DNA of 64,000 nt from JBGPTK01 sp963797765 (GTDB lineage: Bacteria > Acidobacteriota > Terriglobia > Acidiferrales > UBA7541): NCBI GenBank assembly GCA_963797765.1, contig CAWCQU010000003.1:1-64000 (forward strand). Reading direction: 5' to 3'. Each line of letters starts with the position of its first letter. Within the stretch, counting starts at the first letter, position 1. Below the pieces are notes generated by a model. The model did no database searches. It was not told the DNA's origin and saw only the letters and a list, made by a program, of their open reading frames with translations. The translations under genes were made by a program, and so were the position numbers. Positions 51,719 through 61,286 of this stretch are shown in pieces.

Positions 51719-54394
51719 ATGGCACTCGCGACCACTTCCCTGCCGCCCGCTGTAGTCGAAGCCCAGGGCCCGAAACCGCGTCCAAGCCGCTTCCGGCGCT
51801 GGTTCCGCGTTATCGCCGCACTGGCAATCGCGCTCTGGGTGGCATCCATCGGCATCTCCTTGCTGCTTCGCCACAGCCGCATAAATCGTTTCCTCACCGT
51901 GCGCCTCGCCTCCGCTTTCGGACGCCCCGTGCAAGTCGACCGCTACGACCTCAGTTTGCTTTCCGGCATCCGCCTCAAAGCCGAATCTGTCACCGTCGGC
52001 GAAGACCCGCGCTTCGGCAACGAATATTTTCTCCGTGCCGAAGAATTGACCGCCAGCCTGCGATGGCAAGCCCTGCTGCGCGGCCACATTGAATTCGGCA
52101 CGCTATCATTCACGCGCCCCAGCCTGAATTTGGTCCTGGCTCCCGATGGCCGCTGGAATCTCGAGGATTGGCTTCCGCGTCCGCCCGGCTCTTTCGCATC
52201 AAGTGCCGTGCCCTCCGCGCCAACCCCGCCGTCTGCACATCCCACCGTGCCCGGAACCGCCGCCAGCGCAGTCCCCAGGCTCATGCGCATCGAAGTCGAG
52301 AGCGGCCGCATCGATTTCAAGCGCGGCCCCGACAAACTCCCCTTCGCATTGGTGGGCGTCAACGGAGTCGTCGAGCAAGACGGCCCCGGCCGCTGGAGCC
52401 TCGATCTCGAATCCCGCCCCATGCGCGCCGCAGTCGTCGTGCAGGAAGCCGGCACGATTCGAGTCCGCGGCCACGTAGGCGGCACTTCTTCTCGCCTCCG
52501 TCCCGTCGACCTGGAATTAAATTGGGCGGACGCGTCCCTCTCCGACATTCTCCGCCTCGCGCGCGATCAGGATTACGGCATTCGTGGACGCCTCTCCCTG
52601 CTTCTGCAAGCGCATAGCGACGGCCCCGATTGGAATTTCACCGCCGCCACTCAATTCCGGCGCCTGCACCGCTGGGATCTTCCTCTTCAGCCGGGCGATC
52701 CCGCATTCAACTTGAATTTCTCCGCGCAGTGGTGGCCGTCCGATTCGCGAATGGAATTGCTGCACGCCTTGCTCGAAGCGCCGCGATCCACAGCGCGAGC
52801 GAGCGGTTCTTTCTCCTGGGCTCGCGCCGCCGCAGGCGGCGACTTGCGTGCTGCCCCGAATAATTTCGACATGCAAGTTTTGTCGAGCGCCATCGATCTC
52901 GATGATGTCCTCGCCTGGTATCGCGCGTTTCATTCTGGAGTAGGAAACGAATTATCACTCCGCGGCACGGCAGGCGTTGATCTCGCGCTCACCAGTTGGC
53001 CTCCGCGAATCGAGCAAGCCACGGTTGTCACGGAAGATGTTCTTCTCGAAGGCGGCAGCTTGCGTGAGCCCGTCCGCGTCAGCGGCGTATCCGTGCACGT
53101 GGATCGCGCGAACGCAGTTCTCGCTCCAGTTAACATCACGCTCGCTGGTCAGGTTGCTTCCATTCGGCTCGAAGCCTCCGGCCGCCACACAGCCGATTGG
53201 CAATGGAACGCGAAAACCGCGGGCCAAACCGAGCGCCTTCAGAATCTATTTGCCGCCGCAGCCGCGACCGGTTGGGCTTTACCGGGCGGCTGGGCCATGG
53301 AAGGCCCCGCGAAATTCGATTTGCGTTGGCAGGATGCGCGCAATCCATTCCGCGAGTTGCCGCTCGGCACGATCGACGTCGCCGGCATTTCAATTCGCGC
53401 GCCGTTCCTGAATCAGCCGATCGGCCAGGTCAAGGCCCACGTCGATTTGCGTCCCGCCGAAACTCGCCTCAATCTCGCTTCCGCCCAGGCCTTTGGTGCG
53501 CATTGGAGCGGTGCGCTTCGGCGGGCTCCCAATTCACCCGCGTGGGAAGGCTCACTTTCCGCCGACCACCTCAGCGTCGCCAATTTCGATCGCTGGCTCA
53601 ACCCGCGCTGGCGCGAAAGTTTAATCGAACGCGTGCTTCCAATCCTGCAACCGGCTCAGCAGCCGGTCTCGCTTCCCGCCGGAATGTTTCTCCACGCGCA
53701 GTTGGCCGCCGACGAAGTAAATATCGAACCCGCCACGCTCCATCACCTGCGTGCCACGCTGAATGTCGATCTGGACGCGCGCCGCCTCGAACTTCAAGAC
53801 GCCCAAGCCGATTTTTATAGCGGCACGGTACAGGCATCATTCATCGCGAACCTGCTGCCGCAGCCTAAATATCAAATCAACGCGAAGCTCGATCATGTCG
53901 ATCTGCGCGAACTCGTCGCCATCACTGCAAATCTTCAGCAGCAATTTGCGGGCACAACCTCGGGAGATCTTTCTCTCACCGCCAATGGAACCGGCCGCGA
54001 AGCCCTGGTCAGCTCGCTCGAGGGACATGGCTCGATCGAAGTTCGCGACGCGCAAATCAATGGCTTCGACTTTGCTCAGTCCACTCCGGTAGCGGCAGAA
54101 CCGCCCGAAGCAATTCCGTTCCGCCTGGTCTCCGGCGCCTTTTCACTCGATTCAGGAAAAATCCGCTTCGCCAATCTCCACCTTATTGGCGCTGAAGATT
54201 CTTGGGAAGCCACCGGCACGGTGGACTTCTCCCACAAACTCGATTTCCGCCTCCGCTCATTTTCGCCGCAGCCATCCGAAAAAAGTATCTCCGCGCTCCG
54301 CGTCCCGCCCGCCGACCTCAAAAACTCCCTCCGCTTCTCCGGCTCTCTAGAATCCCCCCAAGTAGCAAGAATCACCGAACCCCGCCCCCGCTAA
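51719..54394 (+). CDS. AsmA-like bridge protein of the envelope
   Basis: An 891-residue protein with one N-terminal membrane helix (FRVIAALAIALWVASIGISLLL-like) followed by the AsmA N-terminal domain (NRFLTVRLASAFGRPVQVDR, LDLSLLSGIRLKAESVTVGE) and a long repeating beta-groove ending in the AsmA C-terminal region (LQQQFAGTTSGDLSLTANGT, VRDAQINGFDFAQSTPV, GKIRFANLHLIGAEDSWEAT). AsmA-clan proteins (TamB, YhdP) carry phospholipid between membranes or stabilise the outer membrane; the same role is likely here. Pro/Ala-rich spacing at residues 155-185. It is the first of a run of plus-strand genes with markedly C-rich sense strands. Confidence 0.85.
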   Translation: MALATTSLPPAVVEAQGPKPRPSRFRRWFRVIAALAIALWVASIGISLLLRHSRINRFLTVRLASAFGRPVQVDRYDLSLLSGIRLKAESVTVGEDPRFGNEYFLRAEELTASLRWQALLRGHIEFGTLSFTRPSLNLVLAPDGRWNLEDWLPRPPGSFASSAVPSAPTPPSAHPTVPGTAASAVPRLMRIEVESGRIDFKRGPDKLPFALVGVNGVVEQDGPGRWSLDLESRPMRAAVVVQEAGTIRVRGHVGGTSSRLRPVDLELNWADASLSDILRLARDQDYGIRGRLSLLLQAHSDGPDWNFTAATQFRRLHRWDLPLQPGDPAFNLNFSAQWWPSDSRMELLHALLEAPRSTARASGSFSWARAAAGGDLRAAPNNFDMQVLSSAIDLDDVLAWYRAFHSGVGNELSLRGTAGVDLALTSWPPRIEQATVVTEDVLLEGGSLREPVRVSGVSVHVDRANAVLAPVNITLAGQVASIRLEASGRHTADWQWNAKTAGQTERLQNLFAAAAATGWALPGGWAMEGPAKFDLRWQDARNPFRELPLGTIDVAGISIRAPFLNQPIGQVKAHVDLRPAETRLNLASAQAFGAHWSGALRRAPNSPAWEGSLSADHLSVANFDRWLNPRWRESLIERVLPILQPAQQPVSLPAGMFLHAQLAADEVNIEPATLHHLRATLNVDLDARRLELQDAQADFYSGTVQASFIANLLPQPKYQINAKLDHVDLRELVAITANLQQQFAGTTSGDLSLTANGTGREALVSSLEGHGSIEVRDAQINGFDFAQSTPVAAEPPEAIPFRLVSGAFSLDSGKIRFANLHLIGAEDSWEATGTVDFSHKLDFRLRSFSPQPSEKSISALRVPPADLKNSLRFSGSLESPQVARITEPRPR

Positions 54395-54406
54395 GAAAAG
54401 TTAGCA

Positions 54407-54442
54407 GTCATCCCGAGCCCGCTCCTGCGGGCGAGGGATCCC
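54407..54442. repeat. REP-like repeat, GTCATCCCGA..GAGGGATCCC type
   Basis: Copy of the 37615 element, here in a true intergenic space after the AsmA stop: GTCATCCCGAGCCCGCTCCT then GCGGGCGAGGGATCCC. The stem is complete. Confidence 0.7.
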
Positions 54443-54566
54443 GCGCAACCTTCGAATGCTTGCCCACCTACCGCTTAGCACAAATGTTTGCAGCCCGTAG
54501 CGCATCCCATTTGCAACCGCCGCAAACTCGGCATACCATCCCCTCGCCGCTTGGGGGGATGCATCC

Positions 54567-56768
54567 ATGAAATTCCAGCACTCTGCCGGGAACGTTTTTT
54601 TTGCCATCCTAATTTCACTCGCACTGTCCGGCGCCGCCCAATCCCAGAAATCTCCCGCGCCCAGCGCCCCAAAATCCGCATTCACAATCGAACAGGTCCT
54701 CTCCGCGCCATTTCCCACCAACCTCGTCGCCGCCCCCGCAAGAAATCGAGTGGCCTGGGTCTTCAACGCGCAGGGCCGCCGCAATATTTGGGTTGCGGGA
54801 CCGGTTGACGGCGGCTACAAATCACGTCAGATCACTTCGTACACAGAAGACGACGGCCAGGACCTCGGCGAACTCAGTTGGTCTCCCGACGCCGAATCAA
54901 TCGTCTACACCCGCGGCGGCGACCTGGAATTCACAAGCAAGTCCGAACCCAATCCCCAAAATTCTGCCCAAGCCATGGAACAAGCCATATGGGCCGTCTC
55001 TCTCTCCGGAGGCGAGCCCCGCAAAATCGCCGAAGGCCACTCACCTGCCGTTTCTCCCAGGGGAGACACCGTCGCTTACATTCTGAAAAATCAAATTTGG
55101 ATTGCAAAACTCGATGGCAGCACAAAGCCCGAACAATTAATCCACGCAGGCGGCGACGAAGGTGATCTTCGCTGGTCCCCAAGTGGCGAAAAGCTCGCCT
55201 TCACCAGCCGCCGCACCGATCACGGATTTATCGGCATCTACGACGTCGCTGCAAAATCCGTCACCTACCTCGATCCCAGCGTTGATCGCGATAGCGAACC
55301 AGTCTGGTCGCCCGACGGACGCCAGATCGCATTCATCCGCATTCCGGTTTCGAAGAGTGATCTCGCCTTCAGCGCCAAGCGCGAGGGAACTCCATGGTCA
55401 ATCTATGTCGCCGATGCCTCCACCGGAAAAGCCCACCAAATTTGGCGCGCCGAACCAGGTCGCGGCAGCGTCTTCCACGAAATCGTCGCCGATAGCCAAC
55501 TCTTCTGGATGCCCAGTAATCTCCTCGTCTTTCCCTGGGAACGCGACGGCTGGACCCACCTCTATTCCATCCCTGTGAATGGTGGCACGCCTAAATTGCT
55601 CACCCCTGGAAATTTCGAAGTGGAATTTGTTACCAGCGGCCACCACCAGGAAGAATTCACCCGCTTCACTCCCTACTTTCTACAAATTGTCTATTCCTCG
55701 AATCAAGACGACATCGATCGCCGCCACATCTGGAAAGTTTCTCCCGCCGGCGATCCTCCGAAATCCATTACTAGCGGCTCCGGAATCGAAACCTATCCAG
55801 TCGTCACCGACGACAATAATTCCGTCATCGTCCTTCGCTCCGACGCGAATCTCCCGATGCGCCCGGCACTAATCCCCGATTCCGGCAAACTTACCGACCT
55901 CGCCCCCGATTCCATCCCAGCCCAATTTCCGGCGCAAGCACTGGTCACGCCGCAGCAAATCATTCTCCCCGCCGCCGACGGCCTCGCGCTCCACGCTCAA
56001 TTATTTCTGCCGCCCAACGCCAACGACGGCGCAAAACATCCCGCACTCGTGTTCTTTCACGGAGGCTCGCGCCGCCAAATGCTTCTCGGCTGGCATTACA
56101 TGGGCTATTACAGCAACGCTTACGCCATGAACCAATTTCTCGCCAGCCACGGCTATATCGTCCTCGCAGTAAATTATCGCAGCGGCATCGGCTACGGCCT
56201 CGATTTCCGTGAAGCGTTAAATTACGGCGCCACAGGCGCCAGTGAATTCAATGATGTGATGGGCGCCGGCCTCTATCTCCGCTCCCGACCCGATGTCGAT
56301 CCACACCGCATCGGCCTCTGGGGTGGCAGCTACGGTGGCTATCTCACGGCGCTAGGTTTGGCCCGCGCCTCCGATCTTTTCGCCGCCGGAGTTGACATGC
56401 ACGGCGTCCACGATTGGAACACCGAAATCCCCAATTTCACCGCCAGCTACAAGGCAGACGCGCATCCCGACGCCGCCCGTCTCGCCTGGGAATCTTCTCC
56501 GCTCTCCTCCATGAATACCTGGCGCTCTCCCGTCCTGCTGATTCAAGGTGACGACGATCGCAACGTCCCCTTCACTCAAATGGTCGACATGGTCGAAGCC
56601 CTGCGCAAACAAAAAGTCGAGTTCGATCAAATCGTTTTCCCCGGCGAAATTCACGATTTCCTCCTCTTCCGCTCCTGGGTCCGAGCTTATAACGCCACCG
56701 CCGATTTCTTCGATCGCCATCTGCACGCTACAGCCAACCCAACTCCAGCCGCCAGCACGGGTCACTGA
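54567..56768 (+). CDS. S9 family prolyl-oligopeptidase-type peptidase
   Basis: A 733-residue exported serine peptidase of the DPP4/acyl-aminoacyl-peptidase group. A signal peptide (AILISLALSGAAQS) is followed by a WD40-like beta-propeller (residues ~60-430: ELSWSPDAESIVYTRGGDLE, DLRWSPSGEKLAFTSRRTDH, EPVWSPDGRQIAFIRIPVSK) and a C-terminal alpha/beta-hydrolase: nucleophile in GLWGGSYGGYLTALG, Asp in IQGDDDRNVPFTQMVDM, His in FPGEIHDFLLF. It removes or cleaves near proline or acylated residues of short peptides. ATG 54567. Likely periplasmic. Confidence 0.93.
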   Translation: MKFQHSAGNVFFAILISLALSGAAQSQKSPAPSAPKSAFTIEQVLSAPFPTNLVAAPARNRVAWVFNAQGRRNIWVAGPVDGGYKSRQITSYTEDDGQDLGELSWSPDAESIVYTRGGDLEFTSKSEPNPQNSAQAMEQAIWAVSLSGGEPRKIAEGHSPAVSPRGDTVAYILKNQIWIAKLDGSTKPEQLIHAGGDEGDLRWSPSGEKLAFTSRRTDHGFIGIYDVAAKSVTYLDPSVDRDSEPVWSPDGRQIAFIRIPVSKSDLAFSAKREGTPWSIYVADASTGKAHQIWRAEPGRGSVFHEIVADSQLFWMPSNLLVFPWERDGWTHLYSIPVNGGTPKLLTPGNFEVEFVTSGHHQEEFTRFTPYFLQIVYSSNQDDIDRRHIWKVSPAGDPPKSITSGSGIETYPVVTDDNNSVIVLRSDANLPMRPALIPDSGKLTDLAPDSIPAQFPAQALVTPQQIILPAADGLALHAQLFLPPNANDGAKHPALVFFHGGSRRQMLLGWHYMGYYSNAYAMNQFLASHGYIVLAVNYRSGIGYGLDFREALNYGATGASEFNDVMGAGLYLRSRPDVDPHRIGLWGGSYGGYLTALGLARASDLFAAGVDMHGVHDWNTEIPNFTASYKADAHPDAARLAWESSPLSSMNTWRSPVLLIQGDDDRNVPFTQMVDMVEALRKQKVEFDQIVFPGEIHDFLLFRSWVRAYNATADFFDRHLHATANPTPAASTGH

Positions 56769-56785
56769 TATCGCGAGAAGGTTTC

Positions 56786-56812
56786 GTAGGGGCGCTGCTT
56801 GCTGCGCCCGGA
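56786..56812. repeat. GTAGGGGCGCTGCTTG repeat
   Basis: A short interspersed element after the peptidase stop, GTAGGGGCGCTGCTTGCTGC followed by GCCC. Its first 16 bases recur inverted at 5182-5197. Confidence 0.5.
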
Positions 56813-56948
56813 TTTTTCGACCGGCTACGCCCCGGAAAGCTCTGACAAACAACTCACCGCACCGCCAGCCGCATCTCAATTTGCCGGGACAATCACTCTG
56901 TGCTAGCGTGCCGTTCTCCCAAGCCCGCGCACCATCCTGGCTGAATCC

Positions 56949-57980
56949 ATGATTCTTCGAAGAATGCCTCGAACACGAACGGTTCTGATCCTTGCGCTGG
57001 CCGCTTCAGCATTCTCCGCCTTCGCACAGCAGCGCCACGCTCCCAAAACTCCTGCGCCAAACGCCGATGCCCTCACGCTCGAACGCACCTTCACCGCCGG
57101 CTCCACCGCGCAATACCGCATCCAAGTTTCCGTGCGCACCGAACTCGAAGGCCAGCAACCAGAAACCATCGGCGCAAAAACCTACGTGCACCCATTCGCG
57201 CGTAGCGCTGAGCGCACCATCGCCTGGCGCTCCACCATCCACATTCTTTCCGTCGCCTCGGATGGCGCAGCCGAAATTGAAGAAACGCTAAACGATTTCA
57301 GCAGCGCAACTAGCGACGCCTCGCCCGCCGGCGATGCCGATGCAGCAAAGCTGACCAAAGCCCTCGAAGAGATGTCCATCAATTGGACCGCTCCCGAAAG
57401 CAAAACGTTCCGCTATCGCGAAATGTCCGCCGGACAGTTGACCGGCCTCGATTCCACCGGCGTCCCAACCATCCTCGAATCATCTCCGCCCCTGCTCACT
57501 CTTTGGCTTCTGCGCGCGCTTCGCCCCGTAGCCGCTCTTCCCACCCGCCCGATCACCATCGGCGACCACTGGCAGGAACCGCGCTCCGTAGCTCTCGACG
57601 GCTGGTCCGATGTAAAAGGCACGGAAAATGGAGAATGGCTCGAACCGCCGCACGCCGGAAATTCTTCCGCGGATACCGAGCCCGCCATCCGCCTCCTGGT
57701 CATTCAGCAAATCCAAGGAAAAATTGTGGCCGGTTCCGACAAGCCTCCCGAAGGCGTCGCCGATGGCCGCTTCCACGCCGAATCTCTTTCCACGCTTTCC
57801 CTGACCGACGGCCGCGTCCTGGCCGCCACGCGATCGGCCACCCGCGAAATCACCTGGACTCTCGCGCCCGTCCCCGGCCTCGATCACGCGCCGGAATTTC
57901 ACGCCCGGCTATCCGTGCAAATTGAAATTGAGGAGTGTCATGGCCCGTGCACCACGACTGACGTTCGCTCTGGCAATTAG
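56949..57980 (+). CDS. Secreted protein of unknown function, related to the next gene
   Basis: A 343-residue exported protein with a signal peptide (VLILALAASAFSAFAQQ). The mature part has a beta-rich N-terminus (LERTFTAGSTAQYRIQVSVR), a segment on W and T (INWTAPESKTFRYREMS, PTRPITIGDHWQEPRS) and a closing beta strand series (LSLTDGRVLAATRSATREIT). The layout F-X-G-X2-Y-X-I, then a mid-protein G-D-X-W and late SLxxGxVxxxT recalls DUF6263-like proteins. The downstream gene has the same plan. ATG 56949 or 56964. It overlaps the next gene by 41 bases. Confidence 0.7.
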   Translation: MILRRMPRTRTVLILALAASAFSAFAQQRHAPKTPAPNADALTLERTFTAGSTAQYRIQVSVRTELEGQQPETIGAKTYVHPFARSAERTIAWRSTIHILSVASDGAAEIEETLNDFSSATSDASPAGDADAAKLTKALEEMSINWTAPESKTFRYREMSAGQLTGLDSTGVPTILESSPPLLTLWLLRALRPVAALPTRPITIGDHWQEPRSVALDGWSDVKGTENGEWLEPPHAGNSSADTEPAIRLLVIQQIQGKIVAGSDKPPEGVADGRFHAESLSTLSLTDGRVLAATRSATREITWTLAPVPGLDHAPEFHARLSVQIEIEECHGPCTTTDVRSGN

Positions 57981-59046
57981 CCTCGCGTTTTCCTTCTGCG
58001 CGGCAGCGCTGCCGCGCGCAGTCGCCGTTCGCCCAACCGCCGGGCATCCAACAACGGAACGGGCCAAGTTGCTCCCTCATTTCAAACCAGGCGACACCTA
58101 TCGCTACCAGGTCGATCTCCGCACCAGCACCAACACGCAAAGCAGCGGCCCCATCGCCGATCCTCAAGGTTCCTCGCAACTCGATCGCATCGTCACCGCA
58201 CGAGTCCTCCTCGAAGTCCTCAAACTCGAACCCGAAGCAAACAATGCAGGTCTCCGCGTCCGCATGCGCACCACCTACGAACAAAGCTCCGCCAAATCCA
58301 AAAGCGATACTTACGATCCGCAGGAAGATGAAATTGAAAAGCAGTATAAAAATCTGGAAGGTCACTCCCTCGAATTCACTCTCGAAGCCGACGGCAGCGT
58401 CACCGAAATCGCAGGCCTGAAAGACGTCATGTCCGACGAAGCCGCCGCAGGCGCTGTCCGCGAATGGCTTACCAGCATGACCGCCGGCTCGACGCTGCCC
58501 AAGCAGGGAATTGCGCTAGGCGAAAAATGGTCCACCGAAAAACCAATCGAAGGCGCCCCGCTGGCAGGACTCGCCTGGCGCACCGAATCCACTTACGTGC
58601 GCAACGAACCATGCTTCCCCGGCCAAAATGACGTGACTACAGACAAGCCCGCGGATTCAACCCCAGCCGCTTCCTCTGCTCAGCCGCAATCTCCCGCTAG
58701 TCCCAAAACCAAATCTTCGACCACCTCGCAGCCGCCCGCAGTATCGGCCGCCAATCCTCAAGAAGGCTGCGCCGTAATCCTCACCAAATTCGAAATGATC
58801 GATAAACACGGCTCCGGCGACCCCACCCCGCTCCAATACAGCCGCAACAGCCTGCGCACCTCCGGCAAATGGACCGGCACCGGCGAAAGCCTCACCACCA
58901 TCTCCCTCGTCACCGGCATGGTCGTCACCCTAACCCAAACCGGCTCCGAAGACATCGACTTCACCGTCTCCGCCGCCACCGCCCCCTCCAAAATCCACTA
59001 CGCCGGAAAAATCCAAACCCAATCCCACATCGCTCTCCAGCCTTAA
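57940..59046 (+). CDS. Secreted protein, paralogue-like partner of the previous gene
   Basis: A 368-residue exported protein with a signal peptide (LTFALAISLAFSFCAAALP). It shares the plan of its neighbour: HFKPGDTYRYQVDLRTST at the start, LPKQGIALGEKWSTEKP in the middle, and TISLVTGMVVTLTQTGSEDI near the end. A Pro/Ser/Thr/Ala-rich disordered stretch lies at ~225-270. GAGGAG stands before ATG 57940, so the overlap with the previous gene is genuine and implies coupled translation. No catalytic motif. A beta-barrel lipid- or sugar-binding role is conceivable but unproven. Confidence 0.7.
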   Translation: MARAPRLTFALAISLAFSFCAAALPRAVAVRPTAGHPTTERAKLLPHFKPGDTYRYQVDLRTSTNTQSSGPIADPQGSSQLDRIVTARVLLEVLKLEPEANNAGLRVRMRTTYEQSSAKSKSDTYDPQEDEIEKQYKNLEGHSLEFTLEADGSVTEIAGLKDVMSDEAAAGAVREWLTSMTAGSTLPKQGIALGEKWSTEKPIEGAPLAGLAWRTESTYVRNEPCFPGQNDVTTDKPADSTPAASSAQPQSPASPKTKSSTTSQPPAVSAANPQEGCAVILTKFEMIDKHGSGDPTPLQYSRNSLRTSGKWTGTGESLTTISLVTGMVVTLTQTGSEDIDFTVSAATAPSKIHYAGKIQTQSHIALQP

Positions 59047-59374
59047 TATGCCATTCAACTTCGGTCGCTTTTCTCGAGTACAGGGCGGCTAACACTGGCG
59101 TTTAGCGGTTGCTCAATTCTCTATGAGCGCGTTACATGGAAGACGGATTATTCTCGAGTGCCGCGCAATCGGATGACAAATGCCGGTTTATGATCCAGCG
59201 CATCCACTAAGCTGCCATCGTTGAAAACTCATCCATGCCATTCTCTTTCCTTCGGCGTGCTGCCACAATCTGTTGATAACGACGGTAGTTCTGAGCTATC
59301 TTTCTGCGTGGCTCTTGGACCCGTCTAGCAGCGATTGCTTGTCGGAGGACAAAAGCATTTGAAAATCAACTCGG
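59047..59374. other. Intergenic region, no gene found
   Basis: Between the secreted protein pair and the DUF2254 gene. AT content is locally higher than in the genes. No supported reading frame, hairpin repeat or known motif is seen. It may mark the edge of an acquired segment carrying the next gene. Confidence 0.5.
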
Positions 59375-60703
59375 ATGCCCGCCCCGCACACTACCAAGCT
59401 CCGCTCGCAACGCGACATTAATCTGTGGCGGATTCCGCTGTTGCTCTCGCTCGGCGCGGTCGCGCTGTTCGGGATCACCCTGATTCCGGATGTCCTCGAC
59501 AAGTACCACATCATTCACATCCCGCCGTGGCTAACTATGGGCAGCATCGACGACGCGCGCGCGATCCTATCGGCGACCATGGACGCAGTTGCGACGGTAC
59601 TCGCCCTGATTTTCTCGGTCGCGCTGCTCGTCCTGTCGATGGTTGCAACGCTCTTCGGCCCACGCCTGCTCTACCGGTTCCTGCAGGACTGGGTTACCCA
59701 GGTGACCATCGGCTTGTTCATGGGCACGTTCGTCTACATCTGCCTGGTTTTCCTCGTCACGCACCAGGATCCGGAGTCGAAGTTTATCCCGCAGATCTCG
59801 CTGATCACCAGCTGGGTGCTCGTCGTGTTCAGCTTTGCGTTCCTGGTTTACTACAGCCATCGCATCGCGAAGTCGATCCAGAATCCCGACATGATTGGCG
59901 CAATTGTCGACGAATTGTACGTCGCGGCCGGCAGCGCGCACCTCTCTGGCCCTGGCGAGGGCACGGGCGAGGCGCCGGACGACGCCGCGATTCTGGCACG
60001 GGCCGAGAGCGGCGCGACCGTCCCTTGCACGACAAGTGGTTATTTGCAGTTCGTCGATCACGGCGCGTTGGTTGCGGCCGCGCGTGCGGCGGACGCACTG
60101 ATGGTGCTGAAGTTCCGTCCCGGCCAGTTCGTGTTCCGCGGCGAGCCGCTCGCGGCAGTTGTCCCAGCAGAAACCGCCGCCGCGCTGAAGACGTCGATTG
60201 ATCGTGGAATTCACATCGGCCGCCACCGGACGCTCACCCAGGATAGCGAGTTCGGCATCGCGCAGGTCGTCGAGATCGCGATCCGCGCGCTATCGCCCGC
60301 GGTCAATGATACCTTCACCGGCGTCGCCTGCGTCGACTGGCTCGCCGCTGCGCTGCTGACGCTCGCCGAGCGGCCCCCGCTCGAGGGGAACTGGTATGAC
60401 ACCGGCGGTAGGCTACGGGTTTGGATGCCTGCGGTGCGGCTCGATCGCCTCGTTAAGCTCGCCTTCGATCAGATCCGTCAGGCCTCCGCGACGACTCCCG
60501 CTGTGCTGATCCGCCAGCTCGAAGCAGTCCGCCGGCTGGCGCCGCGCCTACCGGACGCCTGCCGGCAGGCGCTCTCCGACCAGGCGGACGCAATTCTGGA
60601 AACCGCCGGCGCATTGGTCGCGCTTGACCGCCGCAACCTCGAGGCGGCCTGGCAGAATGCGCGCGCCGCGCTCGGCGAACTGCCCCGTCCCGCCGCTACC
60701 TAA
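59375..60703 (+). CDS. DUF2254 family membrane protein
   Basis: A 442-residue inner-membrane protein with four N-terminal helices (LLLSLGAVALFGITLIPDVL, ILSATMDAVATVLALIFSVA, LFMGTFVYICLVFLV, LITSWVLVVFSFAFLVYYSH) and a large soluble C-terminal domain (SGYLQFVDHGALVAAARAAD, LTQDSEFGIAQVVEIAIRAL, SPAVNDTFTGVACVDWLAAA), all typical of DUF2254. Function unknown. Codon choice (many CTC, GCG, CGC and GTC codons) differs from the neighbouring genes and is like that of proteobacteria, so recent transfer is plausible. ATG 59375 lacks a strong ribosome site. Confidence 0.88.
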   Translation: MPAPHTTKLRSQRDINLWRIPLLLSLGAVALFGITLIPDVLDKYHIIHIPPWLTMGSIDDARAILSATMDAVATVLALIFSVALLVLSMVATLFGPRLLYRFLQDWVTQVTIGLFMGTFVYICLVFLVTHQDPESKFIPQISLITSWVLVVFSFAFLVYYSHRIAKSIQNPDMIGAIVDELYVAAGSAHLSGPGEGTGEAPDDAAILARAESGATVPCTTSGYLQFVDHGALVAAARAADALMVLKFRPGQFVFRGEPLAAVVPAETAAALKTSIDRGIHIGRHRTLTQDSEFGIAQVVEIAIRALSPAVNDTFTGVACVDWLAAALLTLAERPPLEGNWYDTGGRLRVWMPAVRLDRLVKLAFDQIRQASATTPAVLIRQLEAVRRLAPRLPDACRQALSDQADAILETAGALVALDRRNLEAAWQNARAALGELPRPAAT

Positions 60704-60758
60704 AGCCTGATTGCGGCGTCCGGAGTCCTGCTTACACTTATTGGCGAAGAGGAGTTTC

Positions 60759-61229
60759 ATGAAATCCGTCTCACTGAACCCTATTGGATTTGTTCGTTCT
60801 ACCAGGCTTAAACCGGTAGACGACAACTGGGACGCGGAGAAATCATCTGTCGAGCTCGATCCCGCTCAATTCTCGGAAGAAGCATTGCTTGGCCTGTCTG
60901 AATTTTCCCACGTCGAAATTATTTTCTATATGGACCAGGTGGATTCCGCCAAGGTGGAAAAATCCGCGCGCCATCCGCGAAACAATCCAAACTGGCCCAA
61001 GACCGGTGTTTTCGCTCAACGAACCAAGTATCGCCCCAATCAAATCGGCGCCACAATCTGCAAAATCACCGGTGTAAACGGCCGCATCCTGAGCGTCGAA
61101 GGCCTCGACGCCATTGATGGCACTCCGGTCCTCGACATCAAGCCCTGGGTAGCAGAGTTCGCCCCCCGAGGCCCAGTCTTCCAACCCAAATGGATCACCG
61201 AATTAATGCGCACATACTGGCATACCTAG
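60759..61229 (+). CDS. TrmO/TsaA-like tRNA methyltransferase
   Basis: A 156-residue SAM-dependent enzyme of the TsaA/TrmO family, which methylates N6 of t6A37 in some tRNAs. Motifs: NPIGFVRSTRL at the N-terminus, LSEFSHVEIIFYMDQVD, then GVFAQRTKYRPNQIGATICK and VEGLDAIDGTPVLDIKPWVA, matching the family blocks. Its length is shorter than E. coli TrmO, which has an additional C-terminal domain, so it may act on other substrates. AAGAGGAG before the ATG at 60759 fixes the start. Confidence 0.9.
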   Translation: MKSVSLNPIGFVRSTRLKPVDDNWDAEKSSVELDPAQFSEEALLGLSEFSHVEIIFYMDQVDSAKVEKSARHPRNNPNWPKTGVFAQRTKYRPNQIGATICKITGVNGRILSVEGLDAIDGTPVLDIKPWVAEFAPRGPVFQPKWITELMRTYWHT

Positions 61230-61241
61230 ACTTGCAAGAAT

Positions 61242-61268
61242 GTAGGGGCCGGCTTCAGCCGCGCCCTT
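61242..61268. repeat. GTAGGGGCCGGCTTCAGCC repeat
   Basis: Short interspersed element TGTAGGGGCCGGCTTCAGCC followed by GCGCCC. A close relative is at 61903-61930 (ATCGGGGCCGGTTTCAGCCC). Confidence 0.5.
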
Positions 61269-61286
61269 TCTGTCCTTGTTTTAGCA

